A DNA stretch of 34,681 nucleotides from Betaproteobacteria bacterium (GTDB lineage Bacteria > Pseudomonadota > Gammaproteobacteria > Burkholderiales > Casimicrobiaceae): contig JAOUIA010000038.1 of NCBI GenBank assembly GCA_029884335.1, positions 1 through 34,681 of the forward strand, given 5' to 3'. Position numbers and translations under genes: made by a program. The notes under the pieces were generated by a model, which worked only from the letters and a program-made list of their open reading frames with translations, was not told the origin of the DNA and ran no database searches. The first letter of the stretch is position 1; each line of letters opens with the position of its first letter. This document shows, piece by piece, positions 1-9,048 of the stretch.

Positions 1-24
1 CAGGCGATCAAGTCGATGGCCTGA
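1..24 (+). CDS. Possible C-terminal end of a gene cut by the window edge
   Basis: Frame 1 reads seven sense codons (Q-A-I-K-S-M-A) and then TGA at 22-24. A strong hairpin follows at 57-80, as expected after a gene end. Only eight codons are visible, so neither the product nor the reading frame can be confirmed. The call rests on the nearby terminator and on the convergent gene ending at 124. Confidence 0.3.
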   Translation, partial: QAIKSMA

Positions 25-56
25 TCCCCGCCGTCCGCGGGAGCAACGCCGAAGCG

Positions 57-84
57 AAGGGCGCCTCTCGAGGCGCCCTTCTCC
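57..84. terminator. Perfect 10-bp hairpin, likely bidirectional terminator
   Basis: The arms AAGGGCGCCT (57-66) and AGGCGCCCTT (71-80) are perfectly complementary around a CTCG loop, and a short pyrimidine run TTCTCC overlaps and follows the right arm. The hairpin sits between the presumed plus-strand gene end at 24 and the minus-strand CusF-like gene ending at 124, so it can serve convergent transcripts. Confidence 0.7.
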
Positions 85-123
85 ATTCCGGGGGCCGGCC
101 GGCGCCGGCTGCCGCTCGCCGCG

Positions 124-459
124 CTATTTCGCCGGTGCGAGCTCCGTCACGACGAGCTGGCCGCCCGACTCGGCGGCCTTGAAGCGCACCTTGTCGCCGA
201 CCTTCACGCGGTCGAGCAGCGCGGGGTCCCTCACGCCGAACGACATGGTCATCCCGCCCATGCCAAGGCTCGCGATCGGGCCGTGCTTGAGAGTGATCTT
301 GCCGCCTTCCTTGTCCACCTTGCGCACTTCGCCATCCGCGTAGGCGGCGCTCGCCGCCGCGGGCGCGGCGCCGTGCTGGTGGCCGGACATCTGCGCCGAC
401 GCGGGCAGCGCTATGCACGCGGCGGCGAGAATCGCGATGGGAGTGGTGAAGCGGATCAT
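124..459 (-). CDS. CusF-like periplasmic copper-binding protein
   Basis: This is a 111-aa protein. Residues 1-22 form a signal peptide (hydrophobic stretch ending ALPASA). The mature part is a small OB-fold-type CusF domain with the copper-site pattern KHGPIASLGMGGMTM: His59, Met70 and Met72 correspond to the Cu(I) ligands of CusF. Met67 occupies the region where E. coli CusF has its tryptophan, a substitution I recall as common in betaproteobacterial homologues. The expected role is binding Cu(I) in the periplasm and handing it on. The gene lies 65 bp after nnrS on the same strand and is probably co-transcribed with it. No CusCBA efflux genes are visible, so a role in copper supply or buffering is as likely as resistance. 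The ATG at 459 was chosen because the signal peptide starts there; the frame upstream is non-coding. Confidence 0.85.
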   Translation of the reverse strand: MIRFTTPIAILAAACIALPASAQMSGHQHGAAPAAASAAYADGEVRKVDKEGGKITLKHGPIASLGMGGMTMSFGVRDPALLDRVKVGDKVRFKAAESGGQLVVTELAPAK

Positions 460-524
460 GGCGGCCTCGTTGGCAAGGGAGGGCGGTCGGGCGAAGCGGC
501 GCGATTCTACCCCGATCCGGCGGT

Positions 525-1775
525 TCAGCCCGGCTTGCCGTCCGCGCGCGCTCGCCAGTAGATCGGCAGGAAGCGCAGCGCCCAGGGCACGACGACGGCT
601 GCCCACAGCAGCGCTCCGGCCGCCATCGCCGCCGGGTGCGGCCACAGCGACGCGCCGACGCGCGCGACGGCCGCGGCCTGCAGCAGCACGAACAGGCTCC
701 AGGTGAAGCGGTCCGCGGCGAGCGCGCGGCCGCTGTGGCCGAACGTCACGCGCGACACCATCGCGATCATCAGCGAGCCGCAGAAGCCGAGCGCGAGCGC
801 GTGCACCGGCGCGTGGCCGAGGGAAGTCCCGGCGAGCAGCGCGGCCAGCGACGACGACGCGTAGAGCGCGAAGGAGATCGCGTACCACGCGAAGCCGACG
901 TGGAGCATGGCGAGCAGCCGGTTGGCCATGCTCTGCGCCAGCCCCCAGCGCCGCGCGAGGTCGAGCGCGAAGACCGCCAGCGGCAGGTCGACGATCCAGG
1001 TCCACGCCTGCGCGCCCGCGAATTCCAGCGCGCCGTGAACGAGCGGCCCTCCGAGCAGGACCGCGAGCAGCCACCACGGGCGGAAGATCGCCATCGCCGG
1101 CAGCACGCTCGCGGTGAAGAACGGGATCATGCGGTGGCAGACGACGACGAACACCGGGATCGCGTACAGCCACATCCCGGCGTAGGCGAGCCACGGATAG
1201 GCGTCGACGGCGAACGCCGCGTAGGCGAGCGGGCCGCTGGCGCCGGCGAGCATGGCCGCGAGGACGAGCGACGCGTGCACCTTGTCGCGCGCGCGGCTGG
1301 CGACGAGCAGGCGCGCGAACGCGACGTCGAGTACCAGCCAGGCGAAGCCGTACGCCGCCGCGCCGGCGCGCGCGAGCGGTTCCGTCGGCGCGAGCAGCAT
1401 GGCGAGGGCGCCGAGCAGCGCCGCCACGCCCGCCGGCCGCCACTGCGCAGCTGCGGGCGGCGGCACGTCGAGCCAGCGTGGCCCGGCCGTGAACAGGAAA
1501 CCGAACATGTAGAACGCGAAGGAGCCGAACAGCATCGCCAGGAGGTGCCAGACCGGCTGCGCCGGACCGAGCGGCGGCATGCCGGCGACCCCCGTGCGCG
1601 CGACGAGCGCCCACGCCCAGACCAGCGCCGACACGACGAGCACGAGCATCGCCGCGGCGAAGAACAGCCGGTGCGGAACCGCAGCGAGGAGGCGCCACGC
1701 GGGCGGCGCGGGGTGCGAGGCGGGAGGCGGCGGCGAAGGCGGGGGCGACTGGACGCGCAGCGGAATCGTCTTCAT
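525..1775 (-). CDS. nnrS: NnrS family haem/copper membrane protein
   Basis: This is a 416-aa integral membrane protein with roughly a dozen hydrophobic segments and the NnrS family layout. A proline-rich N-terminus precedes the first membrane span, and a conserved GHAPVHALALGFCGSLMIAM segment follows about residue 310. NnrS proteins are linked to nitric oxide metabolism and protection from nitrosative stress and were described as haem- and copper-containing. The ATG overlaps the stop of the upstream flavoprotein gene (ATGA, 1772-1775), so the two are probably translationally coupled. The CusF-like gene follows, which fits a copper requirement. Expression is probably controlled by an FNR/DNR-type regulator through the box at 3010-3023. 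Confidence 0.88.
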   Translation of the reverse strand: MKTIPLRVQSPPPSPPPPASHPAPPAWRLLAAVPHRLFFAAAMLVLVVSALVWAWALVARTGVAGMPPLGPAQPVWHLLAMLFGSFAFYMFGFLFTAGPRWLDVPPPAAAQWRPAGVAALLGALAMLLAPTEPLARAGAAAYGFAWLVLDVAFARLLVASRARDKVHASLVLAAMLAGASGPLAYAAFAVDAYPWLAYAGMWLYAIPVFVVVCHRMIPFFTASVLPAMAIFRPWWLLAVLLGGPLVHGALEFAGAQAWTWIVDLPLAVFALDLARRWGLAQSMANRLLAMLHVGFAWYAISFALYASSSLAALLAGTSLGHAPVHALALGFCGSLMIAMVSRVTFGHSGRALAADRFTWSLFVLLQAAAVARVGASLWPHPAAMAAGALLWAAVVVPWALRFLPIYWRARADGKPG

Positions 1776-2950
1776 GCCGCGGCAGGCTCGGGACGCCTGC
1801 CGGTGAGCAGGAATTCCAGCAGGTCGCGCACCGGGCGGATCTCGCGGCCGAACGGCAGGCGCCCCGCGCCGCGGAAGAACAGCCCCTTGCCGACGTCCCC
1901 GCGCAGCGCCTCGGCGAGCTTGACGTCGATGCAGAACTGGCCGATCTTCGCCAGCCCGTCGCGCAGCCCGCACTGCAGCAGGCAGTCGAACTTGAGCGTG
2001 CAGCGCGGCTTCGGGTGCGCGACCGCGGCGAGCTTCGGGAGGTGCGCGAGGTAGCGCTCGAGCCAGGGCGTGCGCACGGCGCGCGCCGGCAGGCCGGCCA
2101 CGCTCACGAACTCGACGATGTCCTTCGGCTCCGCGTTGGCGAGCACGGCCTTGAACTCGGGCGAGGCGTCGCCCTCCTCGGTCACCGCGAACGCGGTGCC
2201 GAGCTGCACGCCGGAGGCGCCGAGAGCGAGCAGCTCGCGGATGCGCTGGTGCGAGTCCACGCCGCCGGCGCAGATCAGCGGAACCTGCTCCGGGGCGATG
2301 CCCTCGGCGCGGAAGAACGCGAGCGTCTCGGGCACGACGCGCTCGAAGTCGAAGCGCGCGTCGCCCAGGTCCTCGACGCGCGCGGCGCCCAGGTGGCCGC
2401 CGGCGTGCTTCGGGTGCTCGATCACGATCGCGTCGGGCAGGCGGCCCTTGCGCGCCCACTTCTTCACCACCAGCGCGATGCCGCGGGCATCGGAGAGGAT
2501 CGGCAGCAGCGCGACGTCCGGGAAGTCGGCGGCGAGATCGGGCAGGTCGAGCGGCAGCCCCGCGCCCATCACGATCGCGTCCGCGCCGCTCGCGCAGGAC
2601 TGGCGGACGAGCGCGCGGTACTCGCTGACGGCGCGCATCACGTTGACGGCGACGATGCCCCGACCGCCGGCGGTCTCGCGCGCCGCGCGGACCTCGCGGT
2701 CGAGCGCCTCGAGGTTCGCCGCGTCGACGATCGCCTTGTCGGCACGGGCGCTGCGCTCCATGAGGTCGGCGTGGTGGCGGCGCAGGTCCACTGCGGCGAT
2801 CGTGCCCATCCCGCCGTAGGCGGCGACCGTGCCCGCCAGGCGATGCGCGGAAACGCCCACGCCCATGCCGCCCTGCACGATCGGGAGAAGCGCCCGGCCG
2901 CGCACTACCAGTGGCGGCAGGTCGTGGCGCAACGGCGTCGGAAGGGTCAT
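1772..2950 (-). CDS. Nitronate monooxygenase-like FMN protein (2-nitropropane dioxygenase family)
   Basis: The protein is 392 aa from the ATG at 2950. It is a TIM-barrel flavoprotein with an N-terminal glycine-rich IVQGGMGVGVS segment, a GGHLG motif, an ICAGGVDS strand-loop and a GASGVQLGTAF phosphate-binding motif. These are the marks of the nitronate monooxygenase / NPD family, which oxidises alkyl nitronates using FMN. The C-terminal part has three cysteines (FDCLLQCGL and FCID) and extends past the short family members. A longer frame would start at an ATG at 3010, but that codon touches the FNR-type box and would add 20 residues with no family resemblance, so 2950 is preferred. It is the first gene of the unit with nnrS, which points to nitro or nitrogen-oxide stress. 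Confidence 0.8.
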   Translation of the reverse strand: MTLPTPLRHDLPPLVVRGRALLPIVQGGMGVGVSAHRLAGTVAAYGGMGTIAAVDLRRHHADLMERSARADKAIVDAANLEALDREVRAARETAGGRGIVAVNVMRAVSEYRALVRQSCASGADAIVMGAGLPLDLPDLAADFPDVALLPILSDARGIALVVKKWARKGRLPDAIVIEHPKHAGGHLGAARVEDLGDARFDFERVVPETLAFFRAEGIAPEQVPLICAGGVDSHQRIRELLALGASGVQLGTAFAVTEEGDASPEFKAVLANAEPKDIVEFVSVAGLPARAVRTPWLERYLAHLPKLAAVAHPKPRCTLKFDCLLQCGLRDGLAKIGQFCIDVKLAEALRGDVGKGLFFRGAGRLPFGREIRPVRDLLEFLLTGRRPEPAAA

Positions 2951-3009
2951 CGGCAGGGTCGGGTCGGGCGGACGATCGCGCAGTCTTGCCGCAAATGCGC
3001 ACCGGCGCA

Positions 3010-3023
3010 TTGACCCGGGTCAA
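3010..3023. promoter_or_regulatory. FNR/ANR/DNR-type box between the nnrS unit and argF
   Basis: The 14-mer TTGACCCGGGTCAA is a perfect palindrome and an exact match to TTGAY-N4-RTCAA, the consensus for FNR, ANR and DNR/NnrR regulators. It lies 60 bp upstream of the flavoprotein start at 2950. A site centred near -41.5 would put that transcript start about 25 bp before the ATG. The family link fits, since nnrS genes are classic targets of NO-responsive FNR-family regulators. The box also overlaps the upstream part of the argF promoter. Confidence 0.75.
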
Positions 3024-3034
3024 GCGGAGGCGCG

Positions 3035-3043
3035 TGCTAATAT
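3035..3043 (+). promoter_or_regulatory. Extended -10 promoter for argF
   Basis: TGCTAATAT at 3035-3043 is an extended -10 element (TGn followed by TAATAT). It is one of the few AT-rich spots in the spacer and lies about 40 bp upstream of the argF start codon. No good -35 is present at the normal spacing, which is tolerated with an extended -10. Confidence 0.5.
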
Positions 3044-3083
3044 CCTGATCCGGCGAAGCATTTCGCTGCTCCGCGGGTTTTCC

Positions 3084-4016
3084 ATGGCCAGCGCCCCCGC
3101 CCCGAAGCACTTCCTCGAGCTGCGCGACTTCTCGCGCGAGGAGCTCGACCACCTGTTCGCGCGCACGCGCTGGATCAAGGACCGGTTCAAGCGCTACGAG
3201 ACCTACCAGCCGCTGCGCGACCGCACGCTGGCCATGGTGTTCGAGAAGGCCAGCACGCGCACCCGCGTGTCGTTCGAGGCCGGCGTGAACCAGCTGGGCG
3301 GCATCGCCATCAACCTGAACCGCCACGACACGCAGCTCTCCCGCGGCGAGCCGATCGAGGACGTCGCCCGGGTGATCTCGCGCATGGTCGACGTGGTCAT
3401 GATCCGCACGTTCGAGCAGTCGGTGCTCGAGCGCTTCGCCGCGCACTCGCGCGTGCCGGTGATCAACGGGCTCACCAACCAGTTCCACCCCTGCCAGATC
3501 CTGGCCGACGTCTACACCTACGTGGAGCACCGCGGCTCGATCGCCGGGCGCACGGTCGCGTGGGTCGGCGACGGCAACAACGTCTGCGCGACGTGGCTGC
3601 AGGCCGCCGAGATCCTCGACTTCCGCGTCCACGTGGCGACGCCGAAGGGCTACGAGGTGGACGCGCGGGCGGCGGGCCTTAAGGACGCCTCGCGTCTCGC
3701 GGTCTTCGCCGACCCGATGGACGCCTGCCGCGGCGCCGACCTCGTCACCACCGACGTGTGGACCAGCATGGGCTTCGAGGCGGAAAGCGAGGAGCGCATG
3801 CGCGCGTTCGCCGGCTTCGAGGTCGACGCGGCGATGATGGCGCAGGCGAAGCCCGACGCGCTGTTCATGCACTGCCTGCCCGCGCACCGCGGCGAGGAGG
3901 TCGCCGCCGAGGTGATCGACGGCCCGCAGAGCGTCGTGTGGGACGAGGCCGAGAACCGGCTGCACGCGCAGAAGGCGCTGCTGGAGTACCTGGTCTGCGG
4001 GCGCGTCGACCCGTAG
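3084..4016 (+). CDS. argF: Ornithine carbamoyltransferase
   Basis: The 310-aa protein is of normal length for an anabolic OTCase. It converts ornithine and carbamoyl phosphate to citrulline in arginine synthesis, in the cytoplasm as a trimer. The diagnostic motifs are present: FEKASTRTR near residues 53-61 (carbamoyl phosphate binding), HPCQ at 135-138, and MHCLPAHRG near the C-terminus (ornithine binding and catalytic cysteine). The ATG at 3084 starts the conserved N-terminus directly before the HFLELRDFS segment; the upstream frame is non-coding. argG, the next pathway step, is encoded about 600 bp downstream on the opposite strand. The pair is therefore a neighbourhood and not an operon. 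Confidence 0.97.
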   Translation: MASAPAPKHFLELRDFSREELDHLFARTRWIKDRFKRYETYQPLRDRTLAMVFEKASTRTRVSFEAGVNQLGGIAINLNRHDTQLSRGEPIEDVARVISRMVDVVMIRTFEQSVLERFAAHSRVPVINGLTNQFHPCQILADVYTYVEHRGSIAGRTVAWVGDGNNVCATWLQAAEILDFRVHVATPKGYEVDARAAGLKDASRLAVFADPMDACRGADLVTTDVWTSMGFEAESEERMRAFAGFEVDAAMMAQAKPDALFMHCLPAHRGEEVAAEVIDGPQSVVWDEAENRLHAQKALLEYLVCGRVDP

Positions 4017-4047
4017 GCGAGCGCGCCGAACGCAACGGAGGCAATCC

Positions 4048-4416
4048 ATGTTCGACCACGTAGGGCTCGCCGTCGCCAACCTCGAGCGCTCGCGCGCGTT
4101 CTATTCGGCGGCGCTGGCCGCACTGGGCATCCGCTCGCTGGTGGAGTTTCCCGGCGCCGTGGCCTTCGGCGTCGAGCTGCCGCAGTTCTGGCTCATGCAG
4201 GGCGAGCCCGCGAGCGGACGCCCGCGCGCGCACGTCGCGTTCCACGCCGCCACGCGGCTCGAGGTCGACACGTTCCACCGCGCCGCGCTCGACGCCGGCG
4301 GCATCGACAACGGCGCGCCCGGCCTGCGCCCCGACTACCACGAGAACTACTACGGCGCGTTCGTGCTCGACCCCGACGGCTACAACGTCGAGGCCGTCTG
4401 CCATCGCGCGCCGTGA
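4048..4416 (+). CDS. VOC superfamily protein (glyoxalase/dioxygenase fold)
   Basis: This is a 122-aa single-domain vicinal oxygen chelate protein. It begins MFDHVGLAVANLERSRAFY and ends with FVLDPDGYNVEAVCH, the two hallmark beta-alpha-beta segments. Likely metal ligands are His4, a mid-chain histidine in HVAFHA, and a glutamate in VEAVCH. A clear Shine-Dalgarno sequence (AACGGAGG) precedes the ATG. The family covers glyoxalases, fosfomycin resistance proteins and ring-cleavage dioxygenases, and nothing here decides the substrate. The gene follows argF by 31 bp and may be read through from it. Confidence 0.85.
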   Translation: MFDHVGLAVANLERSRAFYSAALAALGIRSLVEFPGAVAFGVELPQFWLMQGEPASGRPRAHVAFHAATRLEVDTFHRAALDAGGIDNGAPGLRPDYHENYYGAFVLDPDGYNVEAVCHRAP

Positions 4417-4490
4417 CGGCGTCGGATACGTATCCGCGTACCTATCCGGCCCCGACCCAGTACGGCGACCTGCGAGGATTGCAGCGTGCC

Positions 4491-4602
4491 GGCATGGGCA
4501 CAACACATCGTCGTCCCCGCGAAGGCGGGGACCCAGCGTCTTGTACGGTCGCAGGTCGCCCTGAACGGACGTCACTGGGTCCCCGCCTTCGCGGGGACGA
4601 CG
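4491..4602. repeat. Dispersed palindromic repeat, inverted pair
   Basis: A 28-bp unit at 4509-4536, with the hairpin core CCCCGCGAAGGCGGGG, is repeated in perfect reverse complement at 4575-4602, so the pair can fold into one long hairpin. It lies between the convergent ends of the VOC gene (4416) and argG (4652) and may act as a terminator. The left copy extends leftwards to 4491, and that 46-bp block recurs exactly, in inverted orientation, at 33015-33060. Confidence 0.85.
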
Positions 4603-4651
4603 GATGATCCAGGCGCATGCTCTGGCCGAACAACGTCCTGACAGTCGACAA

Positions 4652-6085
<1,434 letters not shown>

Positions 6086-7045
6086 TCAGAAGCCGAGGCG
6101 CGCGCGGCGTCCGCAGAGCTTGCGCGAGTCGATGTCCTCGGGCACCAGGTGGTCGCGGCCGGAAAGCCGCGCGGTGCCGAACGCGTCGAGCAGCAGCTTC
6201 TTCATGTCGCGCGGCGGGATCGTCGCCAGCTTCTCGAGGACGAGCTCGTCGGGCTCGGCCGGGAACGTCCAGCTGTGCTGTTCGAGGATCTCGCGGTAGA
6301 CGGCGAGCGCGATGCGCCGCGAGCCGTCCGCGTCGGGACGGTCGATCGCGTAGACGTTCATCCGGTTGAGGATCGGCTCGGGAATCGAGGACTCGTCGTT
6401 CGCCGTGGCGACCCACAGCAGGTGCGAGGCGTCCATGTCGACGTCGATGAACTCGTCCTTGAAGTGGCTCGCCGTGTCGCGCTCGAGCAGCGTGTAGAGC
6501 GCGCCCATCGGGTCGTAGCGGGCATCGCCCCCGGCCTTGTCGACCTCGTCGAGCACGACGACGGGGTTCGCGAACTCGCCCTCGATCAGCGTCTGCGCGA
6601 CCTTGCCGGGCCGCGCGTTGTGCCACTGCGCGGAGGCGCCGGTGAGCACCCAGCCGGCGGTGAGCGAGCTCATCGACACGAACTCGAAGCCGGTGCCGAG
6701 CACCTGCGCCAGCTTCTTCGCGAAATAGGTCTTGCCCAGCCCCGGCTCGCCGAGCAGCAGCAGCGGCGTGAACTGCACGGCCTCGTTGCCCGAGACCGCG
6801 AGGGCCAGGAACTTGCGCAGGTCGTCGATCACCTCGCGGAAGTTGGGCGAGGTGTCGTAGAGGTCGTCGACCGCCTTGTGCGTGGACGGCTTCACGATGA
6901 AGCGCGAGCCGCCGAGCTCGTGCATCCGGTCGTACCAGCCCTTCAGGCCCTCGTTGCGCCTGGCCGACGACTCCTCCCGCGCCCGGTCCACGTCGGCGAC
7001 CGAGTAGATCGACTTGAGATCGGCCAGCGGAATGACGGTGTCCAT
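6086..7045 (-). CDS. Lon-like AAA+ ATPase without a protease domain
   Basis: The 319-aa protein has one AAA+ module: Walker A GEPGLGKT at 99-106, Walker B VVVLDEVDK at 162-170, a sensor-1 ATAND at 213-217, and an arginine-finger LNRM near 228. The central sequence resembles the ATPase part of Lon, but the Ser-Lys protease domain and the long N-terminal Lon domain are both absent. It is therefore probably a chaperone-like ATPase or a partner of another protein. It is separated from argG by 90 bp on the same strand and is divergent from the MFS gene. The ATG at 7045 was chosen because the frame upstream is low-complexity shadow sequence. No specific substrate can be proposed. Confidence 0.85.
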   Translation of the reverse strand: MDTVIPLADLKSIYSVADVDRAREESSARRNEGLKGWYDRMHELGGSRFIVKPSTHKAVDDLYDTSPNFREVIDDLRKFLALAVSGNEAVQFTPLLLLGEPGLGKTYFAKKLAQVLGTGFEFVSMSSLTAGWVLTGASAQWHNARPGKVAQTLIEGEFANPVVVLDEVDKAGGDARYDPMGALYTLLERDTASHFKDEFIDVDMDASHLLWVATANDESSIPEPILNRMNVYAIDRPDADGSRRIALAVYREILEQHSWTFPAEPDELVLEKLATIPPRDMKKLLLDAFGTARLSGRDHLVPEDIDSRKLCGRRARLGF

Positions 7046-7157
7046 GGCTTGACGGCTCCCGGTGTCCGGCCCTGCCGCGACCATGCCAGAAGCGTGCCAC
7101 AGCGGCAAGCGACGGCCGGGCGGCATCGCGCAGCCGAAGGACGGCCGTGGTGCGCGC

Positions 7158-7183
7158 GCAACGGCCGCGTTGCACGGTGCAAC
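7158..7183. promoter_or_regulatory. Overlapping inverted repeats in a divergent promoter region
   Basis: GTTGCACGGTGCAAC (7169-7183) is a perfect 15-mer palindrome. It overlaps another, GCAACGGCCGCGTTGC (7158-7173), giving three alternating GCAAC/GTTGC half-sites. The block lies between the divergent AAA+ ATPase (start 7045) and MFS (start about 7256) genes, the position of an operator. The regulator is unknown. Confidence 0.45.
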
Positions 7184-7255
7184 CCGCTTCGGGTCGACTT
7201 GGGCGAGAATCCGCCGGCGAGCGTCCCGGCGCCGCCGTTGCACCGCGAGAACGAC

Positions 7256-8500
7256 TTGCGCTCCCACGCCCCCGACTCCCCCTACGCGGCGCGCCGCCTC
7301 GTCTTCGCGCTGCTGCTGATGACGCTCGGCAACGGCGGCATGTACGTCGTCGTCACCGTCCTGCCCGCGGTGCAGGCCGAGTTCGGCGTCGACCGCGCCG
7401 CCGCGTCGCTGCCTTACACGCTGCTGATGATCGGGTTCGGCCTGGGCGGCATCGTGATGGGGCGGCTCGCCGACCGCCACGGCGTGTTCGTTCCGCTCGT
7501 CATCGGGGCCGCGAGCCTCGGCCTCGGCTACGTTGCCGCCTCGCTCGCCGGCAGCGTGTGGACGTTCGCGCTCGCCCACGGCGTCTTCATCGGGCTGGCC
7601 GGCAGCTCGGCGATGTTCGCGCCGCTCATCGCCGACACTTCGCACTGGTTCGTGCGGCGGCGCGGCATCGCGGTCGGCGTGTGCGCCAGCGGCAACTACG
7701 TGGCTGGCGCGATCTGGCCGCCGATCGCGCAGCACTTCGTCGAGACGGTCGGCTGGCGGCAGACTTACTTCGGCATGGGGATCTTCTGCGCGCTGGCGAT
7801 TGCCTCGCTCGCGCTCGCCATGCGCGAGCGCGCGCCGCAGGACGCCCACGCGGCGCCCGCGTCCGGCGGCGCGGGGGCGGACCGGGAGCGGCCGTTTCGC
7901 CACTCGAAGGCGTTCGCCACCGCGCTGCTGTGCGTGGCCGGCCTCGCCTGCTGCGTGGCGATGTCGATGCCGCAGGTGCACATCGTCGCGCTGTGCACGG
8001 ACCTGGGCTACGGGACCGCGCGGGGCGCGCAGATGCTCGCGCTCATGCTGGCCTTCGGCATCGCCAGCCGCCTGATCTCGGGCTACGTCTGCGACCACAT
8101 AGGCGGCCTGCGCACGCTGCTGCTGGGCTCGGCGCTGCAGGGCGCCGCGCTGCTCATGTACCTCCAGGCCGACGGCCTCGCGTCGCTGTTCGTCGTCTCC
8201 GCGCTCTTCGGCCTGTTCCAGGGCGGCATCGTGCCCTCCTACGCCATCATCATCCGCGAGCACTTCCCTGCCCGCGACGCCGGGGCGCGCGTCGGGCTCG
8301 TGCTCATGTTCACGCTGCTCGGCATGGCGCTCGGCGGCTGGATGTCCGGCAAGGCGTACGACCTCACCGGCTCGTACTCGGCGGCGTTCGCCAACGGCAT
8401 CGCGTGGAACCTGCTCAACCTGTCGATCGCCGCCTGGCTGCTGCACCGCGCGTACCGCCGGCCCGGCGGATGGCTCCGCCCGTCCCGCCCGGCCGCCTGA
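7256..8500 (+). CDS. Major facilitator superfamily transporter
   Basis: A protein of about 414 aa with about twelve membrane spans in two halves joined by a hydrophilic loop (roughly residues 185-215). The MFS motif A loop between spans 2 and 3 is visible as GRLADRHG. It resembles the oxalate/formate antiporter and monocarboxylate-type MFS group, but the substrate cannot be named. No ATG or GTG fits the N-terminus. The best starts are TTG at 7256 (weak purine run CGAGAA upstream) or TTG at 7238; the first in-frame ATG (7319) would cut into span 1. A GAGAAT at 7205-7210 could be its -10 element. Confidence 0.8.
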   Translation: MRSHAPDSPYAARRLVFALLLMTLGNGGMYVVVTVLPAVQAEFGVDRAAASLPYTLLMIGFGLGGIVMGRLADRHGVFVPLVIGAASLGLGYVAASLAGSVWTFALAHGVFIGLAGSSAMFAPLIADTSHWFVRRRGIAVGVCASGNYVAGAIWPPIAQHFVETVGWRQTYFGMGIFCALAIASLALAMRERAPQDAHAAPASGGAGADRERPFRHSKAFATALLCVAGLACCVAMSMPQVHIVALCTDLGYGTARGAQMLALMLAFGIASRLISGYVCDHIGGLRTLLLGSALQGAALLMYLQADGLASLFVVSALFGLFQGGIVPSYAIIIREHFPARDAGARVGLVLMFTLLGMALGGWMSGKAYDLTGSYSAAFANGIAWNLLNLSIAAWLLHRAYRRPGGWLRPSRPAA

Positions 8501-8524
8501 AAGCCCGCCGACCTGGGCGATAAT
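8497..8524 (+). promoter_or_regulatory. Possible promoter of yajQ
   Basis: CTGAAA at 8497-8502 and GATAAT at 8519-8524 are separated by 16 bp and lie 39 bp before the yajQ ATG. The -35 part overlaps the MFS stop codon. A similar TGGGCGAGAAT string precedes the MFS gene. Confidence 0.4.
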
Positions 8525-8562
8525 GCGCGCCCGGCACCAACCCGCCCGAGAGCCCCACCGCC

Positions 8563-9048
8563 ATGCCTTCGTTCGACATCGTCTCCGACGTCGACCAGGT
8601 CGAAGTGCGCAACGCCGTCGACCAGGCCAACAAGGAGATCGGCAACCGCTTCGACTTCAAGGGCTCCGACGCCCGCATCGAGCTCGCCGACAAGGCGCTC
8701 ACGCTCTTCGCCGACGACGAGTTCAAGCTGAAGCAGGTCTCCGACGTGCTGACGGGCAAGCTCGCCAAGCGCTCGGTCGACGTGCGGTCGCTCAAGTACG
8801 CCGACCCGGAGAAGATCTCCGGCAACAAGCTGAAGCAGCCGGTGACCGTGCGCACGGGCGTCGAGCAGGACCTGGCCAAGCGCATCCAGAAGCTCGTCAA
8901 GGACAGCAAGCTCAAGGTGCAGGCGTCGATCCAGGGCGACGCCGTGCGCGTGTCGGGCGCCAAGCGCGACGACCTCCAGGCCGTGATTGCGCTGGTGCGC
9001 AAGTCGGTCGCCGACTACCCGCTGCAGTACACGAACTTCCGCGACTAG
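8563..9048 (+). CDS. yajQ: YajQ family nucleotide-binding protein
   Basis: The 161-aa protein matches the full length of the YajQ / UPF0234 family. It opens with [20 protein letters not shown], carries the RFDFKGSD segment, and ends [13 protein letters not shown]. YajQ members fold as two ferredoxin-like domains and bind nucleotides; a homologue in Xanthomonas is a cyclic di-GMP effector, but the role of this copy is unknown. The stop codon TAG is formed by the TA insertion site and the first G of the inverted-repeat element that follows. Without the element the stop would be TAA, overlapping the ATG of the acetyltransferase gene now at 9317. Confidence 0.95.
   Translation: MPSFDIVSDVDQVEVRNAVDQANKEIGNRFDFKGSDARIELADKALTLFADDEFKLKQVSDVLTGKLAKRSVDVRSLKYADPEKISGNKLKQPVTVRTGVEQDLAKRIQKLVKDSKLKVQASIQGDAVRVSGAKRDDLQAVIALVRKSVADYPLQYTNFRD

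Noticed and set aside
636-2054. A 472-aa plus-strand frame opposite nnrS and the flavoprotein
   Set aside because: The composition is dominated by Arg, Glu, Gln and Ala with no motif, and it lies antisense to two well-supported genes.
2951-3010. A 20-residue N-terminal extension of the nitronate monooxygenase-like protein from the ATG at 3010
   Set aside because: That start codon overlaps the first base of the FNR-type box, and the extension has no family similarity.
525-4079. A 1184-aa open frame on the minus strand
   Set aside because: Only its C-terminal 416 residues (nnrS) look like protein. The rest lies over the flavoprotein and argF genes and is arginine/alanine/glycine-rich, as GC-rich shadow frames are.
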